From: Kitasatospora sp. NBC_00240
Lineage (GTDB): Bacteria > Actinomycetota > Actinomycetes > Streptomycetales > Streptomycetaceae
Length of the DNA stretch: 64,000 bases
NCBI RefSeq assembly: GCF_026342405.1
Contig: NZ_JAPEMU010000001.1
Coordinates: 310,001-374,000, forward strand
Direction: 5' to 3'
Of this stretch, positions 45,372 through 54,548 are shown piece by piece (position 1 is the stretch's first letter; every line of letters starts with the position of its first letter). A program made the position numbers and the translations under genes. The notes beneath the pieces are model-generated. The model saw only the letters and a program-made list of their open reading frames with translations, was not told where the DNA came from and did no database searches.

Positions 45372-45607
45372 CGGCGGCGGGGGTGCGGGTGACCGGCCGT
45401 CGAGTCCGAACGGCGGGGGCGCGACGCCGGCCCCCGTCCCGCGCGGCACAGGCAACGGGCCCGGGTCGCCACGCCCCGTCGCCGTTTTGGATCTCACGGG
45501 ATTACGGCGCATCGTGGAGGGGACGTCGCATCGATCCCGCAGCGGTCCGAGCCGCACGGAGTGGCCCGGACCGGCTGGACGGTGCCCGAGCGGCCCTGGA
45601 GGTCCGG

Positions 45608-46714
45608 ATGCCGAGGCGGTTGTCCCAGCACGGCGGGCCGGACGCGCCCGCGCGGCCGGCGGCCACGCCACCGGCAGGACCGGACGCGGCTGACCGGGAC
45701 GGCACGGAGGGCACGGTGGCCGCGGTGGCCGCGGAGGGCGCGGGGATCAGCACGGGCGCACTGGCCCGCCGGCTGGGGGTCTCGCCGACGACCATCCGCA
45801 GCTGGGAGCGCCGCTACGGGATCGGCCCCGACCGACACAATCCCGGCCACCACCGCCGGTACCTCCCGCCCGACGTCGAGCGGCTCGAACTCATGTGCCG
45901 GCTGACCGCCCAGGGGCTGCCGCCGGCCGAGGCCGCCCGGGTCTGCAACCGCCCATCCGGTGCCGCGCCCGGAGCAGACGGCGCGCCTGCACCCGTCCCC
46001 GCCCCCGAAGCCCCCGCCGAAGGCCGGCCGGCCAACCGGATCGGCGGTGGCCACGCCCTGCCGGTGGGCCCGGCCGGCGCGCTCTGCCGGGGGCTCGCCA
46101 GGGCGGCCGTCCGGCTCGACGACCCCGCGATGCACGAGCTGCTGGCCGCCGGCTTCGCCACCCACGGCGTGGTCGCCACCTGGGAGGAACTGGCCGCCCC
46201 GGTGCTCCGCGCCGTCGGCGCCAAGTGGGCGGTGTCCGGGGGCAGGTACGTGGAGGTGGAGCATCTGCTGTCCTGCGCGATCGGCCGCGCCCTGCAACGG
46301 GTCGGCCCGGACGCCCCGCCCGAGCATTCGGGCCGGCGGGCCGTCCTGCTGGCCGCCGCCCCGGACGAGATGCACGTCCTGCCGCTGCAGGCGCTCGGCG
46401 CCGCCCTCACCGAACGCGGCATCCCCGTACGGCTCTTCGGGGCCGCCGTGCCGACGGTGGGGCTGACCGCCGCGGTCGTGCGGACCGGCCCGGCCGCGGT
46501 CGTGTTGTGGAGCCAGAGCCGGACGAGCGCCGACCCCCGCGGCCTGGCCATGCTGAGCACCGCCGAATGGGGCCCGCCCGGCGCTCGCCAGCGGGCCGCC
46601 CTGTACGCCGCCGGACCGGGCTGGAGCGGCCGGGACCTGCCGCCCGGGGTCGCCCGGCTGCACTCGCTCTCCCAGGCGGTCGGCGAACTGGAGCCGCCCG
46701 CCCCGGCGCGCTGA
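45608..46714 (+). CDS. MerR-type regulator with B12-binding-like domain (CarH/LitR-like)
   Basis: The 368-residue regulator has an N-terminal MerR helix-turn-helix (ISTGALARRLGVSPTTIRSW, residues 47-66), a Pro/Ala linker (about 115-145), a four-helix cap (about 150-235) and a Rossmann-like B12-binding domain (about 243-345). Residues expected at a cobalamin site appear partly kept: Trp 207, Glu 218-His 219, and His 256 in DEMHVLP, though the Gly after the His is Pro. Such proteins sense light through adenosylcobalamin and control carotenoid genes. The next gene is a phytoene-desaturase-like flavoenzyme. The ATG at 45608 has GGAGGT upstream. Confidence 0.88.
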   Translation: MPRRLSQHGGPDAPARPAATPPAGPDAADRDGTEGTVAAVAAEGAGISTGALARRLGVSPTTIRSWERRYGIGPDRHNPGHHRRYLPPDVERLELMCRLTAQGLPPAEAARVCNRPSGAAPGADGAPAPVPAPEAPAEGRPANRIGGGHALPVGPAGALCRGLARAAVRLDDPAMHELLAAGFATHGVVATWEELAAPVLRAVGAKWAVSGGRYVEVEHLLSCAIGRALQRVGPDAPPEHSGRRAVLLAAAPDEMHVLPLQALGAALTERGIPVRLFGAAVPTVGLTAAVVRTGPAAVVLWSQSRTSADPRGLAMLSTAEWGPPGARQRAALYAAGPGWSGRDLPPGVARLHSLSQAVGELEPPAPAR

Positions 46715-46738
46715 TCCCGGCCCGGCGCGCTGATCCCG
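46702..46738 (+). repeat. 19-bp-period tandem duplication over a stop codon
   Basis: CCCGGCGCGCTGATCCCG occurs at 46702-46719 and 46721-46738. The first copy includes the TGA of the MerR gene. Confidence 0.8.
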
Positions 46739-46810
46739 CCCCGACGACAGCTCAGGATCTAGGGTCGGTGCCGGATCCCTGACAGCAGGTCACCCGAGAG
46801 GCGGCGCGAG

Positions 46811-48055
46811 ATGCCGGCAGAGCCCACCCGAGAACACGACGCCCTGGTGATCGGCGCGGGGGTGGCCGGCCTGGCCTGCGCCCTCGACCTGCGGGCGGCC
46901 GGCCTGGACGTGCTGCTGGTGGAGCGGGCCGAGGTGGTCGGGGGCCGGGTGCGCACCGACCGGCGCGGCGGGTTCCAGCTGGACCACGGCTTCCAGGTGT
47001 TCAACACCTCGTACCCGCAGGTCAAGCGGCGGCTGCGGCTGCCCGAGCTGCGGCTACGCCCGTTCACCCCGGGCGTGCTGGTGCAGACCCCGCGCGGCCG
47101 GCTGCGGTTCACCGATCCCACCCGGCGCCCCGGGGCCGCCGCGGACCTGCTGCCCGGGCGGCTCGGGTCCGCACGCGACATCGCCGCCCTCGGCCTGCTC
47201 GGCGCCCGGGACATGCTGCTGCCGCCGGCCGTGCTGCGCCGCGGCCGGGACACCTCCACCCGCGCGGCCCTCGCCGCGGCCGGCGTCTCACCCGCCATGG
47301 TGGAGGAGTTCTTCCGCCCGTTCCTGTCCGGTGTCTTCCTGGAGGCGGACCTGGAGACCTCCGCGCGCTTCTTCCACCTGGTCTGGCGCAGCATGCTGCG
47401 GGGCACCCTCTGCCTGCCGGACGCGGGCATCGGCGCCGTACCGGCCCAGCTCGCGGCCGGCCTGCCCGCCGGGGTACTGCGGCTCGGCACGCCGGTGCGG
47501 GAGCTGACGGCCGCGGGGGCGGTGCTCACCGACGGCACCGAACTGCCGGCCCGGGCCGTGGTGGTGGCGACCGGCCCGGGCGCGGCCGGGGCGCTGCTGC
47601 CGGGCCTGCCGGTGCCGGCCACCCGTACGGTGACGACGCTGTACCACGCGGCGCCGGCTCCGCCGCTGGCCGAGCCGACCCTGCTGGTGGACTCGGCGCG
47701 GCGGGTGCTGAACACGGTGGTGCTCAGCGAGGTCGCGCCCGGGTACGCGACGGACGGCCGCGCGCTGGTCTCCACCTCGGTGCTGGGTGCGGCGGCGGAC
47801 GACCGGGAGGCCGAGGTGCGCTCCGCACTGGCCGGGCTGTACGGGACGGACACCTCCGGCTGGGAGCACCTCGCCTCGTACCCGGTGCGGGAGGCGCTGC
47901 CGGCGATGCCGGCGCCGTGGCCGCTGATCCGCTCCAGCCGGTTCGGCGCGGGGCGCTACGTCTGCGGGGACCACCGGGCGACCGGCTCGCTGCAGGGGGC
48001 GATGGCCTCCGGGACGAGGGCGGCGCGTGAGGTTCTCCAGGACCTGGGCCGCTGA
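46811..48055 (+). CDS. FAD-dependent amine oxidase/phytoene-desaturase-like oxidoreductase
   Basis: The 414-residue flavoprotein has an N-terminal dinucleotide fold (ALVIGAGVAGLACALDLRAA, LLVERAEVVGGRVRTD) and a C-terminal FAD motif (GRYVCGDHRATGSLQGAMAS). It resembles protoporphyrinogen oxidase and carotenoid desaturases. The substrate is not predictable, but its position 96 bp after the B12-type MerR regulator fits a light-responsive pigment or redox role. The ATG at 46811 has GAGAGGCGG upstream. No other crt gene is visible nearby. Confidence 0.9.
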   Translation: MPAEPTREHDALVIGAGVAGLACALDLRAAGLDVLLVERAEVVGGRVRTDRRGGFQLDHGFQVFNTSYPQVKRRLRLPELRLRPFTPGVLVQTPRGRLRFTDPTRRPGAAADLLPGRLGSARDIAALGLLGARDMLLPPAVLRRGRDTSTRAALAAAGVSPAMVEEFFRPFLSGVFLEADLETSARFFHLVWRSMLRGTLCLPDAGIGAVPAQLAAGLPAGVLRLGTPVRELTAAGAVLTDGTELPARAVVVATGPGAAGALLPGLPVPATRTVTTLYHAAPAPPLAEPTLLVDSARRVLNTVVLSEVAPGYATDGRALVSTSVLGAAADDREAEVRSALAGLYGTDTSGWEHLASYPVREALPAMPAPWPLIRSSRFGAGRYVCGDHRATGSLQGAMASGTRAAREVLQDLGR

Positions 48056-48120
48056 GACCGCGGACCGGGACGGCGAGCGCCGGGACTGCAGAGCGGCCCG
48101 GCCCTGCTGCTCCGGCAGGG

Positions 48121-48759
48121 TCAGCCGGCGTCGGGGCGGGCGCCCGAGCGGGTCTCCGGACCGGCCTCGGGACGGGTCCGCCGCTCCTGGCGCAGGCCGG
48201 CGAGTTCCTCGGTCATCCGGCCCAGGAACCGTGCCACCACCTGCAGTTCGGCCGGTGTGAAGTCGGCCCGGACGATGTCGGTGCGCTCGGCGACCGGCGT
48301 GAACCAGGCGGTGGCGATCCGGCTGGCGCCGGGGTTGTAGTGCACCCGGACCTGCCGGCGGTCGGCGCTGTCGCGGCTGCGGTGCACATGGCCGGCCCGC
48401 TCCAGGCGATCCAGTACGGCGGTCACCGCGCCGGAGGTGATTCCCAGCTCCTCCCGGAGCAGGCCCGGCGTCACGGCCGCGGCCTCCGCGTCCGGCCCGG
48501 TGCCGCCCTGAGGGCCGGGCCCCGCGCCCGGGCCCGCGGCCTGGCCGGGGCCCGCGCCGCGCATCACGGCCAGCAGCGCCTGGACGTCGGTGGCGTGCAG
48601 GCCCTGCGAGGCGGCGAAGTCGTGTCCGAGCAGGTTCATCTCGGAGGCCAGCCCCTGGAGCAGCCGGCCGAGCTCCCGGCGTTCGTTCTGCCGGTCGCCG
48701 TCGTCCTCGCCGCTGGTCTCGGGCCCGGGTACCGGCGCGTGCTGCTGGGGCAAGGTCAC
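48121..48759 (-). CDS. MarR-family regulator with Gly/Pro-rich insertion
   Basis: The 212-residue winged-helix repressor has MNLLGHDFAASQGLHATDVQ, the recognition region VTPGLLREELGITSGAVTAV, and the wing LERAGHVHRSRDSADRRQVR. Between the DVQALLAVMRGA helix and the recognition helices there is an unusual 30-residue Gly/Pro/Ala stretch (about residues 67-97), not normal for MarR. The GTG at 48759 has GGACGGAAG upstream. It is divergent from an MMPL exporter, which it should repress through the palindromes at 48874-48904. Confidence 0.88.
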   Translation of the reverse strand: MTLPQQHAPVPGPETSGEDDGDRQNERRELGRLLQGLASEMNLLGHDFAASQGLHATDVQALLAVMRGAGPGQAAGPGAGPGPQGGTGPDAEAAAVTPGLLREELGITSGAVTAVLDRLERAGHVHRSRDSADRRQVRVHYNPGASRIATAWFTPVAERTDIVRADFTPAELQVVARFLGRMTEELAGLRQERRTRPEAGPETRSGARPDAG

Positions 48760-48873
48760 CTTCCGTCCGTACGGTCGCAGGAGCCGGACGCGCCCGCCGT
48801 GGGCCCCAGCCTAGACGCCGGCCGTGACCGGGCCCGCGGCGCCGCCGAACGCGCCCGGCCCGGGCAAAAGAAG

Positions 48874-48904
48874 TTCAACGATTAAGTCTCTCAATCATTG
48901 AGAT
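48874..48904. promoter_or_regulatory. MarR/MMPL operator with two palindromes
   Basis: TTCAACGATTAA (48874-48885; reverse complement TTAATCGTTGAA) and TCAATCATTGAG (48891-48902) fit one consensus, TYAATCRTTGAR. The second sits in a perfect 15-bp palindrome TCTCAATCATTGAGA (48889-48903). The segment is strikingly AT-rich. Confidence 0.8.
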
Positions 48905-48968
48905 ATCATTCCCGCGCCGGGCCCGCCGCCGGCAGCAGCACGCCGGACACGCACGAAGGACTTCCGCC

Positions 48969-51116
48969 ATGACGAGATCCACCCGCCGTACGCGATTCCT
49001 GATCCCCCTGCTCCTGCTGGTCGCCTGGCTGGGCCTCGGCGGCACCTTCGGCTCCTACGCCGGCAAGCTGGGCGAGGTCTCCACCAACGACAGCGCGGCC
49101 TTCCTCCCGCAGAGCGCGGAGTCCACCGAGGTGGTCCGGCTGCGGAAGGCATTCGAGCGCGACGCGACGCTGCCCGTCGTGGTGGTCTGGCAGGCCGACG
49201 GCGAGGGGCGGATCACCCCGGAGCAGCGGACCGCCGCCGACTCGGCGCTGCGCGCCGCCGCGCGGGTGCCCGGCGCGACCGGCGCCGTCTCGCCCGCCCT
49301 GCCCTCCGAGGACGGGCGGGCGCTGTCCGGCGTGGTGGCGCTCCGCGCCGACCTCGGCCGGACGGTCGGCGACAGCGTGACGGCCGTGCGGACGCAGGTC
49401 CAGGGGGTGCCGGGCACCACCGTCGGGCTGGCCGGGCCGGCCGCCCTGCAGAGCGACCTGGGCAGTGCCTTCGCCGGGATCGACGGGATCCTGCTGGGGG
49501 TGGCGCTCGGCGTCGTGCTGGTGATCCTGCTCGCGGTGTACCGCAGCGTGGTGCTGCCGCTGCTGGTGATCATCGGCGCGGTGTTCGCGCTCGGCGTCTC
49601 CTGCGCGATCGTCTACGTACTGGCCAAGCACGGGATCGTCCGGGTCGACGGCCAGATCCAGGGCCTGCTGTCGATCCTGGTGATCGGCGCCGCCACCGAC
49701 TACGCCCTGCTGCTCTCGGCCCGGTTCCGCGAGGAGCTGCAGCTGCGTCCGGACCGCTGGACGGCGATGCGGATCGCCTGGCGCCGGTCCGTGGAGCCGA
49801 TCACGGCCTCCGGGCTGACGGTGGCGCTCGGCCTGCTGGTGCTGCTGCTCTCCGACCTCACCAACAACCGGTCGCTGGGGCCGGTCGGAGCGATCGGCAT
49901 CGGCTGCGCCGTGCTCTCCGCGCTGACCTTCCTGCCGGCCGCGCTGGTCCTGCTCGGCCGGGCCGCCTACTGGCCGGCCAGGCCGCCCGCCGACGGCCGC
50001 GTCCCGGTGCACGGCGTCTGGCGGCGGGTCGCCGCCCTGGTCGGCCGCCGGCCGCGGGCCACCTGGGTGGCCGCGCTCGCCGTGCTGGCCGCCTGCGCGG
50101 CGTTCGCCCCGACCCTCAACGCGCAGGGCGTGCCGCAGAGCGAACTCTTCATCAAGAAGCAGCCCTCGGTGACCGCCCAGCAGCTGCTGTCGGCGCACTT
50201 CCCCGGCGGGTCCGGCAACCCGGCCGTGGTGATCGCCGAGGTCGGGACGGCGGAGCGGACCACCGCCGCGGCTGCGGCCGTACCGGGGGTGAGCGGGGTC
50301 CGGGCCTACACCGGCGGCGCGCCGGACGGGCCGGCCCGGGTGGAGGACGGGCGGATCAGACTGGACGTCACCCTGGCGGACGCCGCCGACAGCGACCAGG
50401 CGATGGCCACCGTCCAGCGCCTGCGGGCGGCCGTGCACGCGGTGCCCGGCGCGGACGCCAAGGTCGGCGGGTACACGGCCCAGCAGTTCGACACCCGGAC
50501 GACCGCCCGGCACGACCGTACGAAGATCATCCCGGTGGTGCTGCTCTGCATCCTGGCGGTCCTGGTCCTGCTGCTGCGCTCGCTGGTCGCCCCGTTGCTG
50601 CTGGCGGCCACCGTCGCACTCTCGTACCTGGCCACCCTCGGCGTCTGCGCGATCGTCTTCCCGCACGTGTTCGGCTTCACCGGCACGGACCCCTCGGTGC
50701 CGCTGTACGGGTACGTGTTCCTGGTGGCGCTCGGCGTGGACTACAACATCTTCCTGATGACCCGGGTCCGCGAGGAATCGCGACGGCACGGCACCCGGGA
50801 GGGCGTGCTGCGCGGGCTGACCGCCACCGGCGGGGTGATCACCTCCGCCGGCGTGGTGCTGGCGGCGACCTTCGCGGCGCTGGGTGTGATCCCGTTGGCC
50901 TTCCTGGCCCAGATCGCCTTCATCGTCGCCTTCGGGGTCCTGCTCGACACCCTCCTGGTGCGCTCGCTGCTGGTGCCCGCGCTGGTGTACGACCTCGGCG
51001 AACGCACCTGGTGGCCCGCCCGGCTCGGCCCCGACGGCCCGGGTCGCCCCCCGCAGGACGGCGGTTCCGCCGAGCCGGCCGCCGCCGCCCCGCTGGCCGA
51101 CGGCGTCAGCGGCTGA
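48969..51116 (+). CDS. MMPL-family RND transporter
   Basis: The 715-residue inner-membrane protein has about 12 helices and two extracytoplasmic loops, as expected for half-size actinobacterial MMPLs. Motifs include SVVLPLLVIIGAVFALGV..., GAATDYALLLSARFREEL, GLTVALGLLVLLLSDLTN and GVDYNIFLMTRVREESRRHG. Asp-Tyr pairs in TMS4 and TMS10 are the proton-relay positions. The ATG at 48969 has GAAGGA upstream. It exports lipids or hydrophobic compounds and is paired with the divergent MarR gene. Confidence 0.95.
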   Translation: MTRSTRRTRFLIPLLLLVAWLGLGGTFGSYAGKLGEVSTNDSAAFLPQSAESTEVVRLRKAFERDATLPVVVVWQADGEGRITPEQRTAADSALRAAARVPGATGAVSPALPSEDGRALSGVVALRADLGRTVGDSVTAVRTQVQGVPGTTVGLAGPAALQSDLGSAFAGIDGILLGVALGVVLVILLAVYRSVVLPLLVIIGAVFALGVSCAIVYVLAKHGIVRVDGQIQGLLSILVIGAATDYALLLSARFREELQLRPDRWTAMRIAWRRSVEPITASGLTVALGLLVLLLSDLTNNRSLGPVGAIGIGCAVLSALTFLPAALVLLGRAAYWPARPPADGRVPVHGVWRRVAALVGRRPRATWVAALAVLAACAAFAPTLNAQGVPQSELFIKKQPSVTAQQLLSAHFPGGSGNPAVVIAEVGTAERTTAAAAAVPGVSGVRAYTGGAPDGPARVEDGRIRLDVTLADAADSDQAMATVQRLRAAVHAVPGADAKVGGYTAQQFDTRTTARHDRTKIIPVVLLCILAVLVLLLRSLVAPLLLAATVALSYLATLGVCAIVFPHVFGFTGTDPSVPLYGYVFLVALGVDYNIFLMTRVREESRRHGTREGVLRGLTATGGVITSAGVVLAATFAALGVIPLAFLAQIAFIVAFGVLLDTLLVRSLLVPALVYDLGERTWWPARLGPDGPGRPPQDGGSAEPAAAAPLADGVSG

Positions 51117-51156
51117 CGGCCGGGCGAAGGGGCGCACGGGCGCTACGCAGGGGCCG

Positions 51157-51594
51157 TCAGGGGCCGGCGGCCGCACCGTGCGGCCGGCGGCCCCCGCGGG
51201 CGAGGCTCAGGGCCGCCGCGTGCACCGACCACGCGAACAGCGCGCCCACCAGGTACCAGAACAGGTCGGGCGGGTTGAAGGTGGAGCCGAGCACCAGCCG
51301 CGCGAGGGTGCTGCGCCCCGACAGTTCGGCCGGCACATCCGTGAGTTGGGCGAACTCCACCGCCCAACTGACCGCCAGCGCGACGGCGGCGGCCGACCTC
51401 GGGCGGCTCCGCGGCGCGAGCAGCACGACGAGTGCGCAGAGCAGCACGGTGTAGAGCGCGTCACCGGCGTACTTGGCCATCTCCCCGGCGGCCACCGCCC
51501 GGACGCCCAGGCCCGCCACCAGCGTCAGCACGGCCGCCGCGCCCGCGCCCGCCCGGACCCGCACCAGCCCGGTGTCCCCCCGGAGATCACTCAT
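51157..51594 (-). CDS. DUF2809-like membrane protein
   Basis: The 145-residue protein has four helices and the pattern VRAVAAGEMAKYAGDALYTV, VLLCALVVLLAP, SWAVEFAQLTDVPAELSG and FNPPDLFWYLVGALFAW, typical of DUF2809. The ATG at 51594 begins at the plausible membrane-protein start, and a longer frame upstream is Pro/Arg-rich. It faces the MMPL gene. The function is unknown. Confidence 0.85.
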   Translation of the reverse strand: MSDLRGDTGLVRVRAGAGAAAVLTLVAGLGVRAVAAGEMAKYAGDALYTVLLCALVVLLAPRSRPRSAAAVALAVSWAVEFAQLTDVPAELSGRSTLARLVLGSTFNPPDLFWYLVGALFAWSVHAAALSLARGGRRPHGAAAGP

Positions 51595-51743
51595 GGCCGC
51601 CACCCTACGACGGCCCGGACGGGCGGCCTGCGCCGCTACCCCGGACTCCGGCTGTCGGCGGCCCGCCGCAGGTGGGTAGCCTTCATCGCGACAGGGGCGG
51701 CCCGCCGTGGGCGGCGGCGCGTGGATCGGACGGGGCGGTAGCG

Positions 51744-53192
51744 GTGGGGCTGACGGAAACGACATATGTGGCGGACGCCGACGGGGCGGCGGGCACGCCG
51801 ACGCCGGCGCACGGATTCGCGGTGGCGGGGTTCGCCCCCAGACCCGGCGGCTCCTCGGCCAAGCGCCGGGGCAAGGTGCTGCGGCAGAACGCCACCCGGG
51901 AGCAGCACGCCGAGTTCGCCCCGGCCGCCGACCGGCCCGGCGCGGTCGAGGCCATCGAGGCCTCCAACGCCGGCCGGCTGGAGCACCTGGTGCCGATCCG
52001 GCTCGGCCGGATGTCGGCCACGCCGTTCGCCTTCCTGCGCGGCTCGGCCGGCCTGATGGCAGCGGACCTCGCGCACACCCCCACCAGCGGAATCACCGCC
52101 CAGCTCTGCGGTGACGCGCACGCGGCCAACTTCGGCCTGTACGGCGACGCCCGGGGCCGGTTGGTGATGGACATCAACGACTTCGACGAGACCGTGCCCG
52201 GCCCCTGGGAGTGGGACCTCAAGCGGCTCGCCGCCAGCCTGGTGCTCGCCGCGCGCGAGGTGGGCGCCGACGAACAGGTCGCCCGGCAGGCCGCCTTCGA
52301 GTCGGCCGGCTCCTACCGCCGGACGATGCGCGCGCTGGCCAAGCTGCCCGCGCTGGACGCCTGGAACGCGGTCGCCGACGAGCACCTGGTCGCGGTCACC
52401 GACGCCCACGAGCTGACCGAGGTGCTGAACAAGGTCTCGGCCAAGGCACTGGGCAACACCAGCGCCCGCTTCGCGGCCAAGTCCACCGTGCGCGAGGCGG
52501 AGGGACACTGGCGCTTCACGGCCGCTCCCCCGGTGCTCAGCCAGGTGCCGTACGAGCTCGCCGCGTCGGTCGCCGCCTCGCTCGCGCCCTACGCGGACAC
52601 GGTGCCGGCGGAGCTGCGTCCGCTGCTCTCCCGGCACCATGTGCAGGACGTGGCCTTCCGGGTGGTCGGCACCGGAAGTGTCGGCACCCGTTCGTACGTG
52701 GTGCTGCTGACCGACCACCGGGACAAGCCGCTGGTGCTGCAGGTCAAGGAGGCCAGGCCGTCGGTGCTCCTCCCGCACCTGGCCAGGGCCGGCTACCCCG
52801 TCCGCGAGGTGCCGGCGCACGAGGGTCAGCGGGTGGTGCTGGGCCAGAAGCGGATGCAGGTGGTCAGCGACACCCTGCTCGGCTGGACCACCGTGGACGG
52901 ACTGCCGTACCAGGTACGGCAGTTCCGCAACCGCAAGGGCAGCGTCGACCCGGCCGCGCTGCTGCCCGCCCAGTTGGACGACTACGCCCGGATCACCGGT
53001 GCGCTGCTCGCCCGGGCGCACGCGCACACCGCCGAGCCGGAGCTGATCAGCGGGTACTGCGGCAAGAGCGAGGCGCTGGACGAGGCGGTCGCCGCCTTCG
53101 CGGTGGCCTACGCCGACCGGACCGAGGCGGACCACGCCGATCTGGTCGCCGCCATCCGCAGCGGCCGGTTGGCCGCCGAGAGCGGGGTCTGA
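51744..53192 (+). CDS. DUF2252 family protein
   Basis: The 482-residue protein matches DUF2252: FAFLRGSAGLMAADLAHTPT, LCGDAHAANFGLYGDARGRL, VMDINDFDETVPGPWEWDLK and RHHVQDVAFRVVGTGSVGTR. The HAN and D-F-D pattern is like a protein-kinase-type fold, so an unknown phosphotransfer is possible. GTG 51744 gives a compact N-terminus but has no strong ribosome site. A terminator and a clean promoter follow the gene. Confidence 0.9.
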   Translation: MGLTETTYVADADGAAGTPTPAHGFAVAGFAPRPGGSSAKRRGKVLRQNATREQHAEFAPAADRPGAVEAIEASNAGRLEHLVPIRLGRMSATPFAFLRGSAGLMAADLAHTPTSGITAQLCGDAHAANFGLYGDARGRLVMDINDFDETVPGPWEWDLKRLAASLVLAAREVGADEQVARQAAFESAGSYRRTMRALAKLPALDAWNAVADEHLVAVTDAHELTEVLNKVSAKALGNTSARFAAKSTVREAEGHWRFTAAPPVLSQVPYELAASVAASLAPYADTVPAELRPLLSRHHVQDVAFRVVGTGSVGTRSYVVLLTDHRDKPLVLQVKEARPSVLLPHLARAGYPVREVPAHEGQRVVLGQKRMQVVSDTLLGWTTVDGLPYQVRQFRNRKGSVDPAALLPAQLDDYARITGALLARAHAHTAEPELISGYCGKSEALDEAVAAFAVAYADRTEADHADLVAAIRSGRLAAESGV

Positions 53193-53237
53193 GCACCTCG
53201 GTCCCGCCCGGACCGGGCGATCCGGCCCGGAGGACCT

Positions 53238-53267
53238 GGACGGCCGTCGCCCACGCGACGGCCGTCC
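53238..53267 (+). terminator. Hairpin terminator after DUF2252
   Basis: GGACGGCCGTCGC (53238-53250) pairs perfectly with GCGACGGCCGTCC (53255-53267) over CCAC. Confidence 0.8.
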
Positions 53268-53275
53268 GCCCGTTG

Positions 53276-53305
53276 TTGACCACGGCGGGGGGCTCCCGGT
53301 AGCGT
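53276..53305 (+). promoter_or_regulatory. Sigma-70-type promoter of the phosphotransferase gene
   Basis: TTGACC (53276-53281), spacer 18, TAGCGT (53300-53305), just after the DUF2252 terminator. The predicted leader is about 130 nt. Confidence 0.6.
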
Positions 53306-53444
53306 CCCGATGTCCCGGAGAACGCTCTCCCTCCGGCTGCGCCGCCCCCGCCGGACGGACGCCTCGGGCCGGCACCTCACGGGCACGGGCGGCACCGGCG
53401 CGCCGGCACGGCCGGCCTGGGAGCACCAGCCGCGAGAGGGCCCC

Positions 53445-54473
53445 ATGCACAGCGCCACGAAGCAACAGCTCGGCCTGGAGGAGATCCGCGCCGTCGTCGC
53501 CGCATCCTGCGCCCCGGGCACCGAGGTGACCGAGGTCGAGGAGCTCACCGGCGGCACCTTCAACGCCGCCTACCGGCTCACCCTCGGCCCGTCGGGGCGG
53601 ACGGCCGTCCTCAAGATCTCGCCACCGCCGGCGACCCCGCTGCTCACCTACGAGCACGGGTTGATGCGGACCGAGACCGAGTTCTACCGACTGATCGGCA
53701 CGCAGACCGAGGTGACGGTCCCCCAGGTGATCGCAGCCGACTTCGACCGGCGGCTGGTCGACGGCGACTACCTGCTGATGTCCCACCTTGCCGGGACCGG
53801 CTGGGACCGCGCCCGCCCCGATCTGAGCGACACCGACCAGGCCCGACTGCGGCGGGACCTCGGCGAGTTGACCGCCCGGCTGCGCGCCGTCCGGGGCACC
53901 GGCTTCGGCTACCCGCAGCACGGGCTGCTGCCCGGCTGGCGGGCTGCCTTCGGCCGGATGCTGGACGACGTGCTCGCCGACGCCGCCCGGTACGCCGTGG
54001 CCCTGCCGGTCGACCCGGGCAGCCTGCTGGCCCTCGTGCGTGAACGAGCCTGGCTGCTCGACGCGGTGACCGTCCCCTCGCTGGTCCACTTCGATCTCTG
54101 GGAGGGCAACGTCCTGCTCACGGAGGAGACCGGCCGGCCCGGGATCAGCGGTGTCATCGACGGCGAACGTGCTTTCTGGGGCGACCCGTTGGCCGACCTG
54201 GTCTCCCCCTCTCTGTTCGGCGACATCGCGGCGGACGCCGACTTCCTGGCGGGGTACCGCGCGGTGGTCGGGCCGGACTTCGAGATCACCCCGGAGGCCG
54301 CCGGGCGGATCGACCTGTACCGGATCTACCTGGACGTGATCATGCTGGTCGAGGCCACCCCGCGCGGCTACGACCCGGCCGGGCACGAGCCGTTCGCCGA
54401 ACTCGTCCGGGCCGACCTGCGGGCCGCGGTCGACCGGCTCCGCGAGGCGCCCGCGGGGCCGACCGGCGACTGA
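53445..54473 (+). CDS. Aminoglycoside-phosphotransferase-fold kinase
   Basis: The 342-residue cytosolic kinase has the APH fold. The nucleotide-binding start is ELTGGTFNAAYRLTLG, the Lys is in AVLKISPP, the catalytic loop is VHFDLWEGNVLL (Asp and Asn) and the metal site is VIDGERAFWGDPLADL. It could phosphorylate a sugar, choline or antibiotic; the sequence does not say which. The ATG at 53445 has GAGAGGG upstream. Confidence 0.9.
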   Translation: MHSATKQQLGLEEIRAVVAASCAPGTEVTEVEELTGGTFNAAYRLTLGPSGRTAVLKISPPPATPLLTYEHGLMRTETEFYRLIGTQTEVTVPQVIAADFDRRLVDGDYLLMSHLAGTGWDRARPDLSDTDQARLRRDLGELTARLRAVRGTGFGYPQHGLLPGWRAAFGRMLDDVLADAARYAVALPVDPGSLLALVRERAWLLDAVTVPSLVHFDLWEGNVLLTEETGRPGISGVIDGERAFWGDPLADLVSPSLFGDIAADADFLAGYRAVVGPDFEITPEAAGRIDLYRIYLDVIMLVEATPRGYDPAGHEPFAELVRADLRAAVDRLREAPAGPTGD

Positions 54474-54504
54474 CGCACCGAACCTGCCACGGCCCGGCGC
54501 CGGG

Positions 54505-54545
54505 CCGGAGGGCGTACCGACCGGCCGAGCCGGCCCGCCCTCCGG
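54505..54545. terminator. Bidirectional hairpin between convergent genes
   Basis: CCGGAGGGCG (54505-54514) pairs with CGCCCTCCGG (54536-54545). It ends 3 bp before the stop of the SDR gene and 31 bp after the kinase stop. Confidence 0.6.
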
Positions 54546-54548
54546 TGC

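Noticed and set aside
43850..45607. Upstream extension of the MerR-type gene to 43850
   Set aside because: The frame overlaps two better-supported genes (SUKH-like and lipoprotein). The ATG at 45608 has a good ribosome site and directly precedes the helix-turn-helix.
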